Shown: positions 28,902 to 42,523, counted from the first letter of the stretch. The stretch is 64,000 nucleotides of DNA from Lineus longissimus (GCF_910592395.1 NC_088314.1:14570001-14634000), one strand, 5' to 3'. Notes: generated by a model not told the origin, from the sequence alone. Translations and numbers: made by a program.

Positions 28902-31900
28902 CAAGAGGCCCAAGGGCCTGGCGCTTAGCTGAGTTGTTACTGCGTTGTTCGTATATATTACATTACTCGTCAAACTCTACTAAACTAAGGACTCAAAGCC
29001 TAAGGATATTAGCTTCTGGATGTGTAACAGTGAATTACGGTAGACTGGCGAAATCTACTTCAAGCAAGCTCCACCCTTGCAATGTGTGCGCAAACAGATA
29101 ACCTAACCTATATTGGACCATCAATTCTACACACAGCAACATGATTCATCCTCAGCTGTTACCATGATGATGATGATGATGATCCTTTTCGCACATTGGT
29201 CGTCTTCTGTCTTTCTTCCATATTTTAGTGCCACCGGATGTAGTCTGCCCTTGTGGAGGGAGCCTTTCAGCACAGGACACAAGAATCCATGCGAATTGAA
29301 TCACATGGAGAGACTAGCCCAATCACCCGCTTTTGGCTGGGTAGAAATGGGTAAATCTCGCAGACTGGACCTTAAACTCTACTGCCGCAAGTGAGGCTGG
29401 TCTGACAGATGAGCAAGTAGGGTCCACCTAATGCAGAAGGCACCAGTTTCCCTAACTAAAAGGGTAACATTAACAAAATGCTCTACCCAACTCTATTATT
29501 GCCTAAAGGCCTGTGTACACTAGTAAAATATTAGCAACATTTTTACAACATGTCCAGTTGCAACAAATGTTGCGTAGTGTGTACAGAGCAAAACGCGTCT
29601 TACATTTACAACATGTTGTAAAATTGTTGTAAAATTGTTGCAAATTAAATGCAATGCAATTCTTTGTTGCATGTTGTAAAAATGTTGCGAACTCTTCAGC
29701 CAATCAGAAATAGGATTTGCGTCATGTGATCTACCTGAAGTCATGTGACTTGAACAAGAAGCAGGTATAGCAACTCTCAAGTGAGTGTCTTGCTTCGTAG
29801 GGTGATGAAACCTTTTCTAGAAGTTTCATCCATTCGCAGGAAGTTTTTGTGTGACGGCTTGTCAGTCAGCCGCAACTCCTTTAACAGGCAGTGGTATGCC
29901 CCATGATCCACCCTCATTTTGATCCAGGGCCTGGTCCATATTCTCTTTGGTTATTTCGCCGCCTCTTCCGTCTCTCAACAATGACAGCTAAAATTGCTGC
30001 AGAAGCACTCAAAACACATCTTCTCTCCTTGGAATCATCCATTTTCCCTCCAAAATACCTATTTCCCTTTGTTCCCACTAAAACGTTGGCAACAATTTAC
30101 CAACATGTTGTAAAAATGTTGCTAATTTGTTGCAATTTTGTTGCTAGTGTACACAGGGCCTTGAAGGGCTTGTTGCAAAATTGTTGTAAAAATGTTGGTA
30201 AAATGTTGGTAAAATGTTGCTAATATTTTACTAGTGTACACCCTGCTTAAGTCAAGTGAAACTCTTACAAACCTTATGTGACCAGCTGGAATAGTCCAGT
30301 ATTATTGTAAATATGTTTGGATGGTGGTTCAAAACGCCTTGTTCTTGCAATCATTCTCATTTGTCCGTAAAAATAGTTCAGAAATAAATCATTATATTCT
30401 GACCATTACCACAATCATTCTGGTAAAATTCCTGTTCATGAATGCATAATTATAACTTTTTATTTTATCAGCACTAATCTCATCCTTCTCCGGGGTCTCC
30501 CTAGTGTCTTGGGGTATCACTCTGTGATCAATTTATTGGGACAATTTGTCTAAGCTCTTGTAGACGTTAGTGGCTTGGGGAGGATCTTGTCTGACCCTTT
30601 AAAGTAACCAAAAATCATTAACAGTTCTGGTTATTGGGGTTTTCGGGGATAAAATAATGTGCGCAAACTTTTCGCGCTGTTTTTGTTGAATTTACCGCCA
30701 AAAGCGGTCACGTGTGATGATGTGTGACGTCATCGCGTCATGTTCATCGCAGCGTAAAATAAAATTTCAACCGTCCAGATTCACGTCACTCGACGTCCGT
30801 AATCTTTTCCCAATTTCAATGGCAATTTTATAAGGTAAGGCGTGAAAACATGTCTAATCCATGTATGAAGGATCATAGAAACCCTAGATTCAGTAATCTG
30901 AAGGAAACAAAGTTTAGTTTGCTGATAAATTGTGATTTTGTAACGAACAAAAACAAAGTCGATGAAAGTGACATGACGCCATCTTGAAAATTTGTAAATT
31001 TCGGAATCTTTCACAAAGTTTTCAATAGTTTGGATGCCTCCAACATTCATCTTTGTTAGCGACTAGAGTATTTATGTGTGTCCCTTGTTTTTCCGGTATT
31101 TGGAGAAAAATTACTTTAGAAAAGAAGATTCTTCGGCGATGTAAAATTTGTGTACAGGTGTCATGTACATTGTTCCGTGTACATTTTCCCGCCCTTTTTG
31201 TTTGGCGTTGTTGTCCAGTCGATCTTCAGTTTGAAGTGAAATATTTTGGAATCATTTGATAAATATTTTCATCCCTGTTGTGACTGATAGTATAGTAATT
31301 CCAGAAATATGATTCAGCACTGTGGTGTTTTGTTTCAATCAAAACATTGTCAACCTTGAGGAAGAGTATAGTTTTATACACCATAGTTGAAGACGACTTT
31401 CATTTATCACAACCTTACCTGGCCATCTGTGAATGGAGACTATTACTATTATTTAGATTTTCAACTTCAAGATCGTCTGTGTAGAGAATTAGGCTGAATA
31501 TCAGTTATTCTGAGATGTTTGCTAGATGTGGAGACAAAGTCACATCCACTCCATCAAATTTAGAAGAAGACATAGTCACATCCTTGTGAAATTAAAAAGT
31601 GAAATATGTTATCCTTTTTGAGGACAATGTCACATCCTTGTCCTGATGTGATTGTCTTGTATGGAAGGTGAATTAATTGTTTCAGAGTTGGGTAGAATAT
31701 TGTAAAGCTGTTCATGATGGTTATGACCTTTCCGGGCCTGCTAGCATATATTGGTTTGGGATCTATGTTCTCACTATTTGGGAAATCTTGCTTTGTATTG
31801 TAAGGGGAATTTAATTGTACTTTGAGAAAATTTGGTCTTCTTGGTCTCGGAGATTTCATCACATCATGACTGCTACTACCTGTGTTATCCGTCCTTTGTA

Positions 31901-34093
31901 AATATGTTGTTTCCGTCCAATATCTTACTCCGTCCTTAAATGGTTTCAGACCACTTATTTACCTTACTCAGGCATCAACCTCTAAATAGAGACATACAAA
32001 TTCCGACACCAGTATGGGAAGGCTGCCCGGAATATAAATTAACATAGCTGAGGTATTAATCAGAAACTGTTAAAATGCTTTAATTAAGGGTCGTGTCACA
32101 GAGTTCAACTCTGTAGTCTTGATCATAAACCATGATCATTTTGTGGATACTAATAATTCATGATATATAGTATTGCCACTGTTGTGAGATGTAAATCCTG
32201 GGCTTAGCAATCCTTTTGCCAGCTTGTCGAGTTACAAAGCAACCTGATGTAATTGTACCCTAGTGTAGAGTATAAATTCGAGCTAAGCAATATCATTGCC
32301 GGCGGTAACGAGTTTTAAGACACTCGCTTTAGATTCAGAGTAACAAAGCATGTTGATGAACAGTTTGTTGAGAGCACAGTACAGTGTTCTGTCCAACATA
32401 GATGTCAATTTGGGAGCACAGTATAGTGCTCTGATCCTGACTGGTTGTGAGACCTGAAAGGTTGATTAGTATCTTAAGAGTTATCTTTGTATTTGCAGGT
32501 TTTCCATCTTGCCTGAATATCTGTCATTGCCCTTTAGTTTTAGCTTTAGTCTTAGCTTTTAGCTTTGGCTTTGGTCTTCATTCTTGACTCGTTGGTTTGT
32601 AATATGACTTTGGTCTGAATTCAGTCCTTAGCCTTGCTGTAGTGTTACATTACCTTTGGCAAACCATATCTTTCCATTTTAGAGACAGAGTATTAATAAA
32701 TCACCATCCTAGAATAGAAATAACTATTGTTTATTCTGTGCTAGAAAACTCTTATGAACCTGGTCACACTTAGCAGAATGCCACCAACCATTGAAATGTT
32801 GATAGCAAGTAAAAACTTTAAACAGATAGACTTGATTTTTTTTACCCAACTGCCACATGCGGTTTTCTTTATTTAGTAAATTTTGAGGTAAGTATTACAG
32901 AATGAAATACTTGAATACTAAAATTGACTGGCTCTTCTGATGATTGCACTGGTGAACACCGAAGTCGATGGGATGTGCAAAGTCATACTCATAGCTCGAT
33001 CCTCTCTCTTGGTCATCTGTGATGTGGTCACCAAATATGTTCAAATGCAGCTGCAGTAGTGCAGATCATTCCTGCAAAACATGATGAGGAGATAACATTT
33101 TAATTTTGATAGATAGCTAAGCTAGCCAAGTTTTATATCAAATACAAGGCCAACAACAACTGATAAGGCGCTAGGGCCGAATGATCAAGGAAGTTCATTG
33201 AGAATACATTGTGATAAGAGTGATGAATCGGCCCCGTTTGAAGCATTGTGCTATGTACAGTGTGCATGTGTCAGTGTGTATCAGCTATCGCATTTATTGT
33301 TTGTTGACATTTCAAATCGCTGGAGTCGATCCTCAATTACACTGTTTATGTACATTGGCAACCTTACCCGATGATATCAGAACGATGTTTATTATTGTCT
33401 TGTTTATTCACATAAGTTCTGCTATGTGACAAGAGTTATTTGTTGAGTAATCAACGATTTAAAGCCGGACTTTGACATCGTTTCTCAGACCAAGCTGCAT
33501 TTCGCAGATCGTTTTTCAATGATCGTCGACGAACTATTTCAAATTAATCACATCCAATTAAACAATCCAAGCCTTCCCTAATGTCATCAACATGCAATAA
33601 CACAAGCAGCCAAATGTTATCGCCTATGAAATTGTGCATTTAATGAGAACTTACCTCCGAATTGACAGAACGCGATCTATTCCATAGCATGGTCTCCTTA
33701 CGTCTGAACTGCGCAGACTCCGAGACGTGACGTTCGCTGCACGTGGGATAACTCGCGCGAAATTTAAAATGCTCTTCTTGGGGGGTGCTCACTAAATTGT
33801 GCCAGTAACACCACCTGGTGAGAAATTCATGAACCACGCCTATAATTGATAATGAAAGAGAAAGCTTTGCTCTATAAGATTAGATTTGATTCATGATCCC
33901 CAACTTAAAGAATTAGGAGAAATCAGCTGCTGGAAAAGTTTTTGGAAAATTTCGCTCGGTGCCACCTAGTGGCCAAACCGCTCATCCTGCCGGACCCACA
34001 TTTGGTCTATTCAGGAGTCCTGAAGGGTCTCAACTCCTCAGAGGGAAAATATATCGCCTATCCGCCATAGTTTTGAAACGTGCCTGTTTAACG

Positions 34094-34128
<35 letters not shown>

Positions 34129-34187
34129 GGACATTCATTCTACCATTTACTCATATGAATAGCTCAGCTTGTCAGCTGAGCTAAAAA
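28902..34187 (+). mobile_element. Repeat R, copy 2, with nested 2.5-kb element
   Basis: Same ends as copy 1, with the (GACA)n tract at 34096-34132. It is enlarged by the element at 30277-32768. Away from that insertion it aligns with copies 1 and 3 almost base for base. Confidence 0.65.
30277..32768. mobile_element. 2.5-kb non-autonomous element with TGTGACCAG ends
   Basis: TGTGACCAG and its complement form the ends. CTTA flanks both sides (30273-30276 and 32769-32772), and R copies 1 and 3 are continuous here. No long ORF exists. It holds a CAAGATGGCGTC YY1-like site (minus strand, 30975-30986) and TAGCTTT repeats near 32535-32575. Superfamily unknown; the 4-bp duplication is the only clue. 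Confidence 0.65.
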
Positions 34188-34867
34188 ACGATTGTAGAAG
34201 GAGTCACCCTCAGGTCAGGTCTAAGAATAGTGACGATAATTGTGAGTGACCGTACCAAAGCATGTATACCACACAAAGTAAAAACGGACGACAACTTCAG
34301 TATGCTGATAACACGCAAGGGGAGGCTCCCGTTGTGCCTAAGATGCAACACACTAGGGCACTCAAGAAAAGAGTGTACAGCGGAATTAGGCAGGCGTTCA
34401 TATGCAAACACAGTAACGAAGAAGGCGATAACGATCCCTAGCCTCCCACCACAAATCGCGATAGAAGAAGACCAATCGACAGATAACGTGTCAATGGAAA
34501 CCGTTACAACACCAGTGACAACTAGAAAAGAAGAACCGCCTGAAGGTACCGAGTCAAAGAGAGTGGCCTTAATAGCCACATCATTAACAACGATGAACCC
34601 GCTCTTTGACTCGGAGGAGCAACAACAAGAAACCGTAACCAACGAAGATACAGACGAACCCTTAGAAGTATCAGAAACACAATTTGAAGATAAGATTCCG
34701 CCGGGACAGGGGAACCCCTCCAAAAAATTCAAAACGTCTTCGGTATCCGACACAGATGAAGAAGATTGACGCCCTTAACACACGAAATGGACTTGAAAAT
34801 GGACTATTCTTTATGATTAATGGACTTATAATGTATGCTTTCGGACTGATATTACGGATTACGACCA

Positions 34868-34914
34868 CCTCAGCTTGCCCACGGATTACGATATTGTTTC
34901 TCCCTCAGGAGTTA
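34868..34914 (+). promoter_or_regulatory. Inter-ORF element, LINE-4
   Basis: TTGCCCACGGATTA followed by CTCCCTCAGGAG. Confidence 0.5.
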
Positions 34915-35047
34915 TTAATAAGTATGTACAATTATATATTAAAATGTTCTTGGTTCTCTAATTTTGCAGTATACCATATCAAGCAAATAACCTTTTTTCT
35001 CATATTTATCCTGTCTATATTTTGTTTTACAGCACATTTGAATCATA

Positions 35048-36600
35048 ATGTTAGATATTTCTTTTGCCAGCCTCAATTGTCGTGGTCTTTCAAGTTTTTA
35101 CAAACAGCGCTTGATTTCTAGTTTTTTACTTCAATTTGACCTTGATTTTATATTTTTACAGGAAACTAATGTAGGTTCCCTTTCTTTAGCTGCAAAAGCC
35201 TTTTGGTCTTTTTCTTCTCATAAAAGTACAGGTTCCGCTATTTTTATATTTTCTTCTGACGTTACCACAGGGAATTTTCATTATGATTTAGACGGCCGTC
35301 TTATTTATCTTGATATGGGCGTCAGAGGGTTAAAGCTCCGTCTTGTAAACATATATGCTCCTTCAAATGAGGCCGAACGTAGGACATATTTCACTTCACT
35401 CTATACTTGTTTCAATACAAGCCGTAAGCTCATTTTGGGCAGCGACTTCAATTGCGTTATGTGTACCAAGCTTGACAAAGTTGGAGGGAACCCCACCCGA
35501 GGATTAGCCGGTGCAGATGAGTTATTTTCTTTAAGTAGGGATTTTTGATGAGGGTGTTTTGTCTGAGTCCCAGCGGCTCTCTTATATAGTGTGTATTTTA
35601 TGCCTAAATGTTATATTAAAAATTCCAACTTGCCATTTTAAAGTTTCTCTGGCCTCGCGGCCATTTTGAGCCTTTGGCTCAATCTACTCAATTCCTTCCC
35701 TTTTTATCTGGCGGTCTTGCCATTGTCAACATAGCTTTAAAATTATCTGCCTCATCAATTAATCACATGTGTACTTATATTGTCTATTTTGATGCCGCCT
35801 GGCACCCTTTCACCAATTACTAGTGCGCTTTGCACTTTCAAAAATATAATAAGAATCTATGGTCAAACTCTTCCCCTCATAATTCCCTTTCATCACCTTT
35901 TTATCAGAAAGCCATCAAGGACTTTGCTCACTTTAAATCTACTTTTTCAAACTTTGATCACTCTAAAGCTTCTGTTAAAACGATATATTCCTTGCTTCTC
36001 GGCACAATTACAAAGCCTCCACGGTGTATTACTTTGTTTCCCTCTATCAATTTTAAAAGGTATTTGTAAACCTGCACGATCGGTTTATTGACCCCGCTTC
36101 ACGGGACGTTTCGTACAGACTGATCGTGCATGTACTGCCTGTAAACAATCAAATATTTCAATGGTCTCGTGGCCAATATGGGCTTAGGCCTTGTTCGTTT
36201 CATTCTGATTTCGGCCACGAGACATACCAACATTTATTTATTATTGTACCCTTGTTAAGCCATTAAGGTCTTTACTAAGTGATTTTTTCTCTCTTTTCGA
36301 TCTGAAATTAAAATTTGAATACATATATCTATTAAATATCTATGTTAAAGATCCTTTTTAAAATTACGCTTTATCCAAATGGTACGCGCGTACTCAGTAC
36401 ATAGATATAATAGAAGAGATTTTACAAAAGTTTGAGAAGATGAACATCTCTTCTAACTCCCTTATCTTGTACTTTGTGTCACGTATGAATACTCGTATTC
36501 ATTGTGATTTTCACAGATTTACTCTTTCTATGTTTAAAAAGTATTGGTGTCAGTATCCCGTCTTCTGCTCTGTAGAAGAAGGGGTACTGGAGCTTAAATT
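35048..36600 (+). pseudogene. LINE-4 ORF2 (endonuclease intact, polymerase deleted)
   Basis: The endonuclease reads FASLNCRG, FLQETN, LVNIYAPSN and GSDFNCV (GGDFN elsewhere), stopping at 35548. Sequence then jumps to FDEGVLSESQ and again to the thumb region near 35590, losing the whole palm. The C-terminal region follows to about 36600 with frameshifts. Confidence 0.78.
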
Positions 36601-37370
36601 AAAAATTTGATTACATTGTTCAATTCATGATGCCGTAACCTCTCAAATTTTATCAAACCCTATTAATCGGTGTGCATGCAGGCCAGCCATCGGCTGTGTC
36701 GGCATGGACACCCCATTGTCTAATGTATAATCATAAATATTTAAAAAAATTTCAATGACCATGCAGACACGCTTCCAGTACTAGTCCATTTCTATTATCA
36801 TTATAAATACCTTGTTTGTGCGGCATCACCTCGTTGTTGTAAATATATTAACCCGTTTTTTTCCAGTAGTTACCTCTTTACAGGAAAGTCTCACTAGCAC
36901 TTTCCTTTTGAACACAGTGTCGATACTAATACACTGTTTGAATAATTGTCCCCTAAAAATTCCATTTGTATATTAATTCTATCTCTGTAATCCCCATATT
37001 AATTCAGCCTTCTGTTTCTAGTCTCTCAGTATGTAAAACTATTATATATCAAGTAGTATTTCATTTTACTCTTCAAATTATCTGTGTTTGCGAAAACAAA
37101 TCTTGATGTATATATACTTTTAACCCGTTCTTTTTCATTCGTTACAGTTTTCACAGGAAAGTATCACTAATACTTTCCTTTTAAACACAGTGTCGAGACT
37201 AATACACTGTTTTAATAATTGTCCCCTAAAACCCAAGTTGTAAATCAATTCTACCTCTGTAATACCCATATCAATTCAGCCTTCTGTTTCTTGTTTCTCT
37301 GTATGTAAAAATATTATATTTCAATACGTGCAATAAATTTTACTTATACTTTTTTTTTTCTTTTTTTTTC

Positions 37371-37519
37371 ATCTGTTCTTATCAGCTTAATATCTGATAT
37401 GCACCTCATTGAGGTGCTTCGATATTAAACTGATTTTTGGACCTCGGCGAGATGTCTGGGGCTTGCTCCGCTCTCGCCACGGGTTGGCCTGGTATTGCAG
37501 TACCTCCAGGATCGGCCCA
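37371..37519 (+). ncRNA. RNU2: U2 snRNA gene, 3' part
   Basis: It begins ATCTGTTCTTATCAG and keeps all U2 blocks to TATTGCAGTACCTCCAGGA. It differs from the 14977 copy at a few bases (GATATGC, GTCTGGGG). Confidence 0.9.
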
Positions 37520-38252
37520 TAATAAACAAACCAACAATAGACCTTTCCCCAAATGCCCTTCCCCATTGTTAACTTCCCTTTCGCATGCCTTACCGAGCTT
37601 GGGAGGGGGAGGGAGGGGGGGGTCCTGGGGCCAGGTGATTCAAATTAAACTAAATATGTATCAGAAGCTAAGCAGATCAAGAACAGATACCGGTACAGTT
37701 GTGTGTGGGCATTAAATCAAGGCAAGAGTTTGGTCGAATAACCTGGCGTCCCAGCTAAATGGCTTCCTGGCCGCTGCACGAAGCCCTCGCAGACGACCTC
37801 CCTGGTGCCGGGAAGCCCCTGTGACGAATTCACCGGCGCCAGGCAGCCGCCGATGACGTCACCGCAGCCAGGCATCCACATGTGATGTCAGAAAAGGTGA
37901 AAAGGTGGGCACGCTTGGAATAGTTCTCTGTCGGTTGCCGTTGGAAGATTCGCTTCGAAATAACTTGCTCACCGCCTCGATTGGCTTGTGTCATTTCGAG
38001 CCATGTTTGCGACCTACATGCAGATGCCCTAATTGGACGGACTCACCTCGAACTCCCAGGTCCCGCGAAGCCAGTCACACGCCCAGAACAGCTTGGCCCC
38101 TGCGGGACGAGGCGCGCCCTTCGACTTTCTAAGGAACTACTGTGCTGGGGGGGGGACACTCCACGCTCCAAGGACATGTTGCCTTTTCCTTTCCCGAGGA
38201 CACTGGCACCGGCACCGTCGGCTGCTGCCATCTGGCGTTTACCAAATCAACT
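37520..38252. repeat. U2 array spacer
   Basis: Same spacer as 15128-15990, shortened by a deletion that removes the CGACAGTGGCGACAG section. No gene. Confidence 0.75.
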
Positions 38253-38333
38253 ACGTCACACGCAGCCGAAACGTCACGGTTTGGACAATTCACGCCGTTT
38301 GCAACATGTAGAATTTTCGAAGCCGACACCGGT
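38253..38333 (+). promoter_or_regulatory. Conserved proximal upstream region of U2
   Basis: ACGTCACACGCAGCC to GCAACATGTAGAATTTTCG as at the other copies. Confidence 0.5.
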
Positions 38334-38364
38334 ATCGCTTCTCGGCCTATTTGCTAAGTCTCAA
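38334..38364 (+). ncRNA. RNU2: U2 snRNA gene, 5' part
   Basis: ATCGCTTCTCGGCCTATTTG then CTAAGTCTCAA, cut by LINE-5 starting TAGTGTCGG. Confidence 0.88.
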
Positions 38365-38449
38365 TAGTGTCGGTTGCTGCGCCTGGTTACTCCCGTTGTT
38401 GTGTCGTTCGTTTATTTTCGTTATTTGCAGCCCCATCTTGCTGCTCAGG

Positions 38450-41400
38450 ATGGCGGCCTGCAAAAAGTTAAGAGCGATCGAAGAGAGATACATCAGCGAC
38501 AGGTTGGTTGCAGGTACTGTCCGTATTCATTGTTTTTTCACTGCTTTCAGAAACGACATCATGTCGTTCCTAAAGGAGTACGGATTAGACAAGAACACCA
38601 AGCTGCGTTCGTTATATCAGAGAGAAGCTTCTCGAGACTTTTATGCTGTGTTTGGAGACGTAGACGAAGCGAGGCATTTTGCCTCCCTCGGGCAGGTGGT
38701 TTCCAAGGCGAACAATAATGGAAAGGTGGTATTGTCTGTCGGCTGTGGATAAGGAGATAGTATCGTTGAGAGTTTTATGGTTACAAATTCACGTGAGTTA
38801 CGACTACGTACGGCGCGTATTTAGTCACATTGGAGAAATAGTACAAGTAACGAATGAGGAAACGCCAATTCAGGGGTTTGTTATGGAAACCGGGGTGAGA
38901 GTAGTAATTCTTGAAGATGAAGATTCATGAAAAGGATAAGCATTCAATACCTCATAGGCTTGACACAGCAGATGGTTACTCAATGTTGATCACGTGTAGA
39001 GGCAGGCTGCCTCTTTGTTTGAAATGTAACAAGCTGGGCCACGTCCGGTCTGAGTGCGATGCGTCGAGGAGACCCCCGGGACCGCCCGCTCAACGGAATA
39101 GATTAGATTCAGTGGATTCAGAGTTGGAATCAGTAGTTGAAGACTCTGTTTCGGAGAATGAGGAGTGTCCGAGCTCAGAGGAGGAGGCCCCAGCCAAAGA
39201 GGAGGAAGCCCCAACCAAAGATGAGGAGGAGGCCCCTGCTAGGCGTGAGGAAAGACCACCCACCCAAGAGGTGGTCCCAGTTGTAATGCCTTCTGTGGAG
39301 AACATGGAATGCGACGATGTGGCTGTCACTGTGCCGGAGACTCAGGAGGGCACGATCCAAACCCCTTCTGAGTTCTCAATTGATAATCTGTCTCAGGATC
39401 TATTTTCACAGTCACTTCCGGCCCAATCGGGTGATTCACTGGCTGAGGCCTTGGAAGATTTCATGGACAATACACCGTACAGCCAAAAGATTCCGGCGGG
39501 ACGAGGGTCCCCTAGTTCAAAACAAGAGGCCCAAGGGCCTGGCGCTCAGCTGAGTTGTTGCTGCGTTGTTCGTATATATTACATTACTCGTCAAACTCTA
39601 CTAAACTAAGGACTCAAAGCCTAAGGATATTAGCTTCTGGATGTGTAACAGTGAATTACAGTAGACTGGCGCAATCTACTTCAAGCAAGCTTCACCCTTG
39701 CAATGTGTGCGCAAACAGATAACCAACCTATATTGGACCATCAATTCTACACACAGCAACATGATTCATCCTCAGCTGTTGCCATGATGATGATGATGAT
39801 GATCCTTTTCGCAAATTGGTCGTCTTCTGTCTTTCTTCCATACTTTAGTGCCACCGGATGTAGTCTGCCCTTGTGGAGGGAGCCTTTCAGCACAGGACAC
39901 AAGAATCCATGCGAATTGAATCACATGGAGAGACTAGCCCAATCACCCGCTATTGGCTGGGTAGAAATGGGTAAATCTCGCAGACTGGACCTTAAACTCT
40001 ACTGCCGACGTGTGAGGCCGGTCTGACAGATGAGCAAGTAGGGTCCACCTAATGCAGAAGGCACCAGTTTCCCTAACTAAAAGGGTAACATTAACAAAAT
40101 GCTCTACCCAACTCTAATATTGCCTAAAGGCCTGTGTACACTAGTAAAATATCAGCAACATTTTTACAACATTTCCAGTTGCAACAAATGTTGCAAAAAT
40201 GTTGCGTAGTGTGTACAGAGCAAAACGCGTCTTACATTTACAACATGTTGTAAAATTGTTGTAAAATTGTTGCAAATTAATTGAAATGCAATTCTTTGTT
40301 GCATGTTGTAAAAATGTTGCAAACTCTTCAGCCAATCAGAAATAGGATTTGCGTCATGTGATCTACCTGAGGTCATGTGACTTGAACAAGAAGCAGGTAT
40401 AGCAACTCTCAAGTGAGTGTCTTGCTTCGTAGGGTGATGAAACCTTTTCTAGAAGTTTCATCCATTTGCAGGAAGTTTTTGTCAGTCAGCCGCAACCCAT
40501 TTGCAGGAAGTTTTTGTCAGTCAGCCGCAACTCCTTTAACAGGCAGTGGTATGCCCCATGATCCACCCTCATTTTGATCCAGGGCCTGGTCCATATTCTC
40601 TTTGGTTATTTCGCCGCCTCTTCCGTCTCTCAACAATGACAGCTAAAATTGCTGCAGAAGCACTCAAAACACATCTTCTCTCCTTGGAATCATCCATTTT
40701 CCCTCCAAAATACCTATTTCCCTTTGTTCCCACTAAAAAGTTGGCAACAATTTACCAACATGTTGTAAAAATGTTGCTAATTTGTTGCAATTTTGTTGCT
40801 AGTGTACACAGGGCCTTGAAGGGCTTGTTGCAAAATTGTTGTAAAAATGTTGGTAAAATGTTGCTAATATTTTACTAGTGTACACCCTGCTTAAGTCAAG
40901 TGAAACTCTTACAAACCCTAGCAGAATGCCACCATTGAAATGTTGATAGCAAGTAAAAACTTTAAACAGATAGACTTGATTTTTTTAACCAACTGCCACA
41001 TGCGGTTTTCTTTATTTAGTCAATTTTGAGGTAAGTATTACAGAATGAAATACTTGAATACTAAAATTGACTGGCTCTTCTGATGATTGCACTGGTGAAC
41101 ACCGAAGTCGATGGGATGTGCAAAGTCATAGCTCGATCCTCTCTCTTGGTCATCTGTGATGTGGTCACCAAATATGTTCAAATGCAGCTGCAGTAGTGCA
41201 GATCATTCCTGCAAAACATGATGAGGAGATAACATTTTAATTTTGATAGATAGCTAAGCTAGCCAAGTTTTATATCAAAATACAAGGCCAACAACAACTG
41301 ATAAGGCGCTAGGGCCGAATGATCAAGGAAGTTCATTGAGAATGAATTGCGATAAGAGTGATGAATCGGCCCCGTTTGAAGCATTGTGCTATGTACAGTG

Positions 41401-42228
41401 TGCATGTGTCAGTGTGTATCAGCTATCGCATTTATTGTTTGTTGACATTTCAAATCGCCGGAGTCGATCCTCAATTACACTGTTTATGTACATTGACAAC
41501 CTTACCCGATGATATCAGAACGATGTTTATTATTGTCTTGTTTATTCACATTAGTTCTGCTATGTGACAAGAGTTATTTGTTGAGTAATCCATGATTTAA
41601 AGCCGGACTTTGACATCGTTTCTCAGACCAAGCTGCATTTCGCAGATCGTTTTTCAACGATCGTCGACGAACTATTTCAAATTAATCACATCCAATTAAA
41701 CAATCCAAGCCTTCCCTAATGTCATCAACATGCAATAACACAAGCAGCCAAATATTATCGCCTATGAAATTGTGCATTTAATGAGAACTTACCTCCGAAT
41801 TGACAGAACGCGATCTATTCCATAGCATGGTCTCCTTACGTCTGAACTGCGCAGACTCCGAGACGTGACGTTCGCTGCACGTGGGATAACTCGCGCGAAA
41901 TTTAAAATGCTCTTCTTCGGGGGTGCTCACTAAATTGCGCCAGTAACACCACCTGGTGGGAAATTCATGAACTACGCCTATTGGTAATGAAAGAGAAAGC
42001 TTTGCTCTATAAGATTAGATTTGATTCATGATCCCCAACTTAAAGAATTAGGAGAAATCAGCTGCTGGAAAGGTTTTTGGAAAATTTCGCTCGGTGCCAC
42101 CTAGTGGCCAAACCGCTCATCCTGCCGGACCCACATTTGGTCTATTCAGGAGTCCTGAAGGGTCTTAACGCCTCAGAGGGAAAATCTATCGCCTATCCGC
42201 CATAGTTTTGAAACGTGCCTGTTTAACG

Positions 42229-42271
<43 letters not shown>

Positions 42272-42375
42272 GGACATTCATTCTACCATTTACTCATATG
42301 AATAGCTCAGCTTGTCAGCTGAGCTAAAAACTCAAAAATAGTGTTTTCGATGTGGACGATGTTGTGCATTAACCA
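38450..42375 (+). pseudogene. LINE-5 ORF1, lineage A, frameshifted and split
   Basis: ATG at 38450 opens MAACKKLRAIEERYISDR, the ancestral start lost in LINE-2. A 4-bp duplication near 38735 shifts the frame within VLSAVDKE. A further indel near 38910 precedes KIHEKDKHSIPHR. The knuckle CLKCNKLGHVRSEC is intact near 39020-39060. R3 inserts after SPSSK at 39522, and the last codons, NSVFDVDDVVH, resume near 42338. Confidence 0.78.
39523..42329 (+). mobile_element. Repeat R, copy 3
   Basis: Same ends as copies 1 and 2, with the (GACA)n tract at 42230-42272. A local tandem duplication of about 35 bp lies near 40460-40530. Confidence 0.65.
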
Positions 42376-42477
42376 TTAGATACAATTTTACCCGACGGAC
42401 TTCCACAAAGGACTACGATTTTTCTGATTACTGGACTTATAGTGATAGCAAAGGGCTGATAACTGGAGTAACAACGA

Positions 42478-42523
42478 CCTCAACTCGCCCACGGACTATG
42501 CTTTTTTCCTCCATTTGGAGTTA
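42478..42523 (+). promoter_or_regulatory. Inter-ORF element, LINE-5
   Basis: CTCGCCCACGGACTA followed by CTCCATTTGGAG. Confidence 0.5.

Larger units (their letters stand above)
28512..34769 (+). pseudogene. LINE-4 ORF1, lineage C, split by repeat R2
   Basis: The first part (28512-28900) starts MVSPIGEFTNRREYENTV, then RRDIVVLLKSLGLKK, with a frameshift near 28730. A G-run at 28858-28871 disturbs it again. After R2, 34190-34769 continues IVEGVTLRSGLRIVTIIV. The intact knuckle CLRCNTLGHSRKEC follows, then the tail KIPPGQGNPSKKFKTSSV. The junction reads sensibly as VVEETIVEG once R2 is removed, like NEETSIQG in lineage A. Confidence 0.75.
28509..37370 (+). mobile_element. LINE-4: U2-targeted LINE, lineage C, interrupted
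   Basis: Segments are 28509-28901 and 34188-37370. Repeat R2 (28902-34187) splits ORF1. ORF2 has lost most of the reverse transcriptase at about 35548-35590. The 3' end carries a T-rich tract (37350-37369) where other copies have A, and then U2 from ATCTGTTC. Confidence 0.8.
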
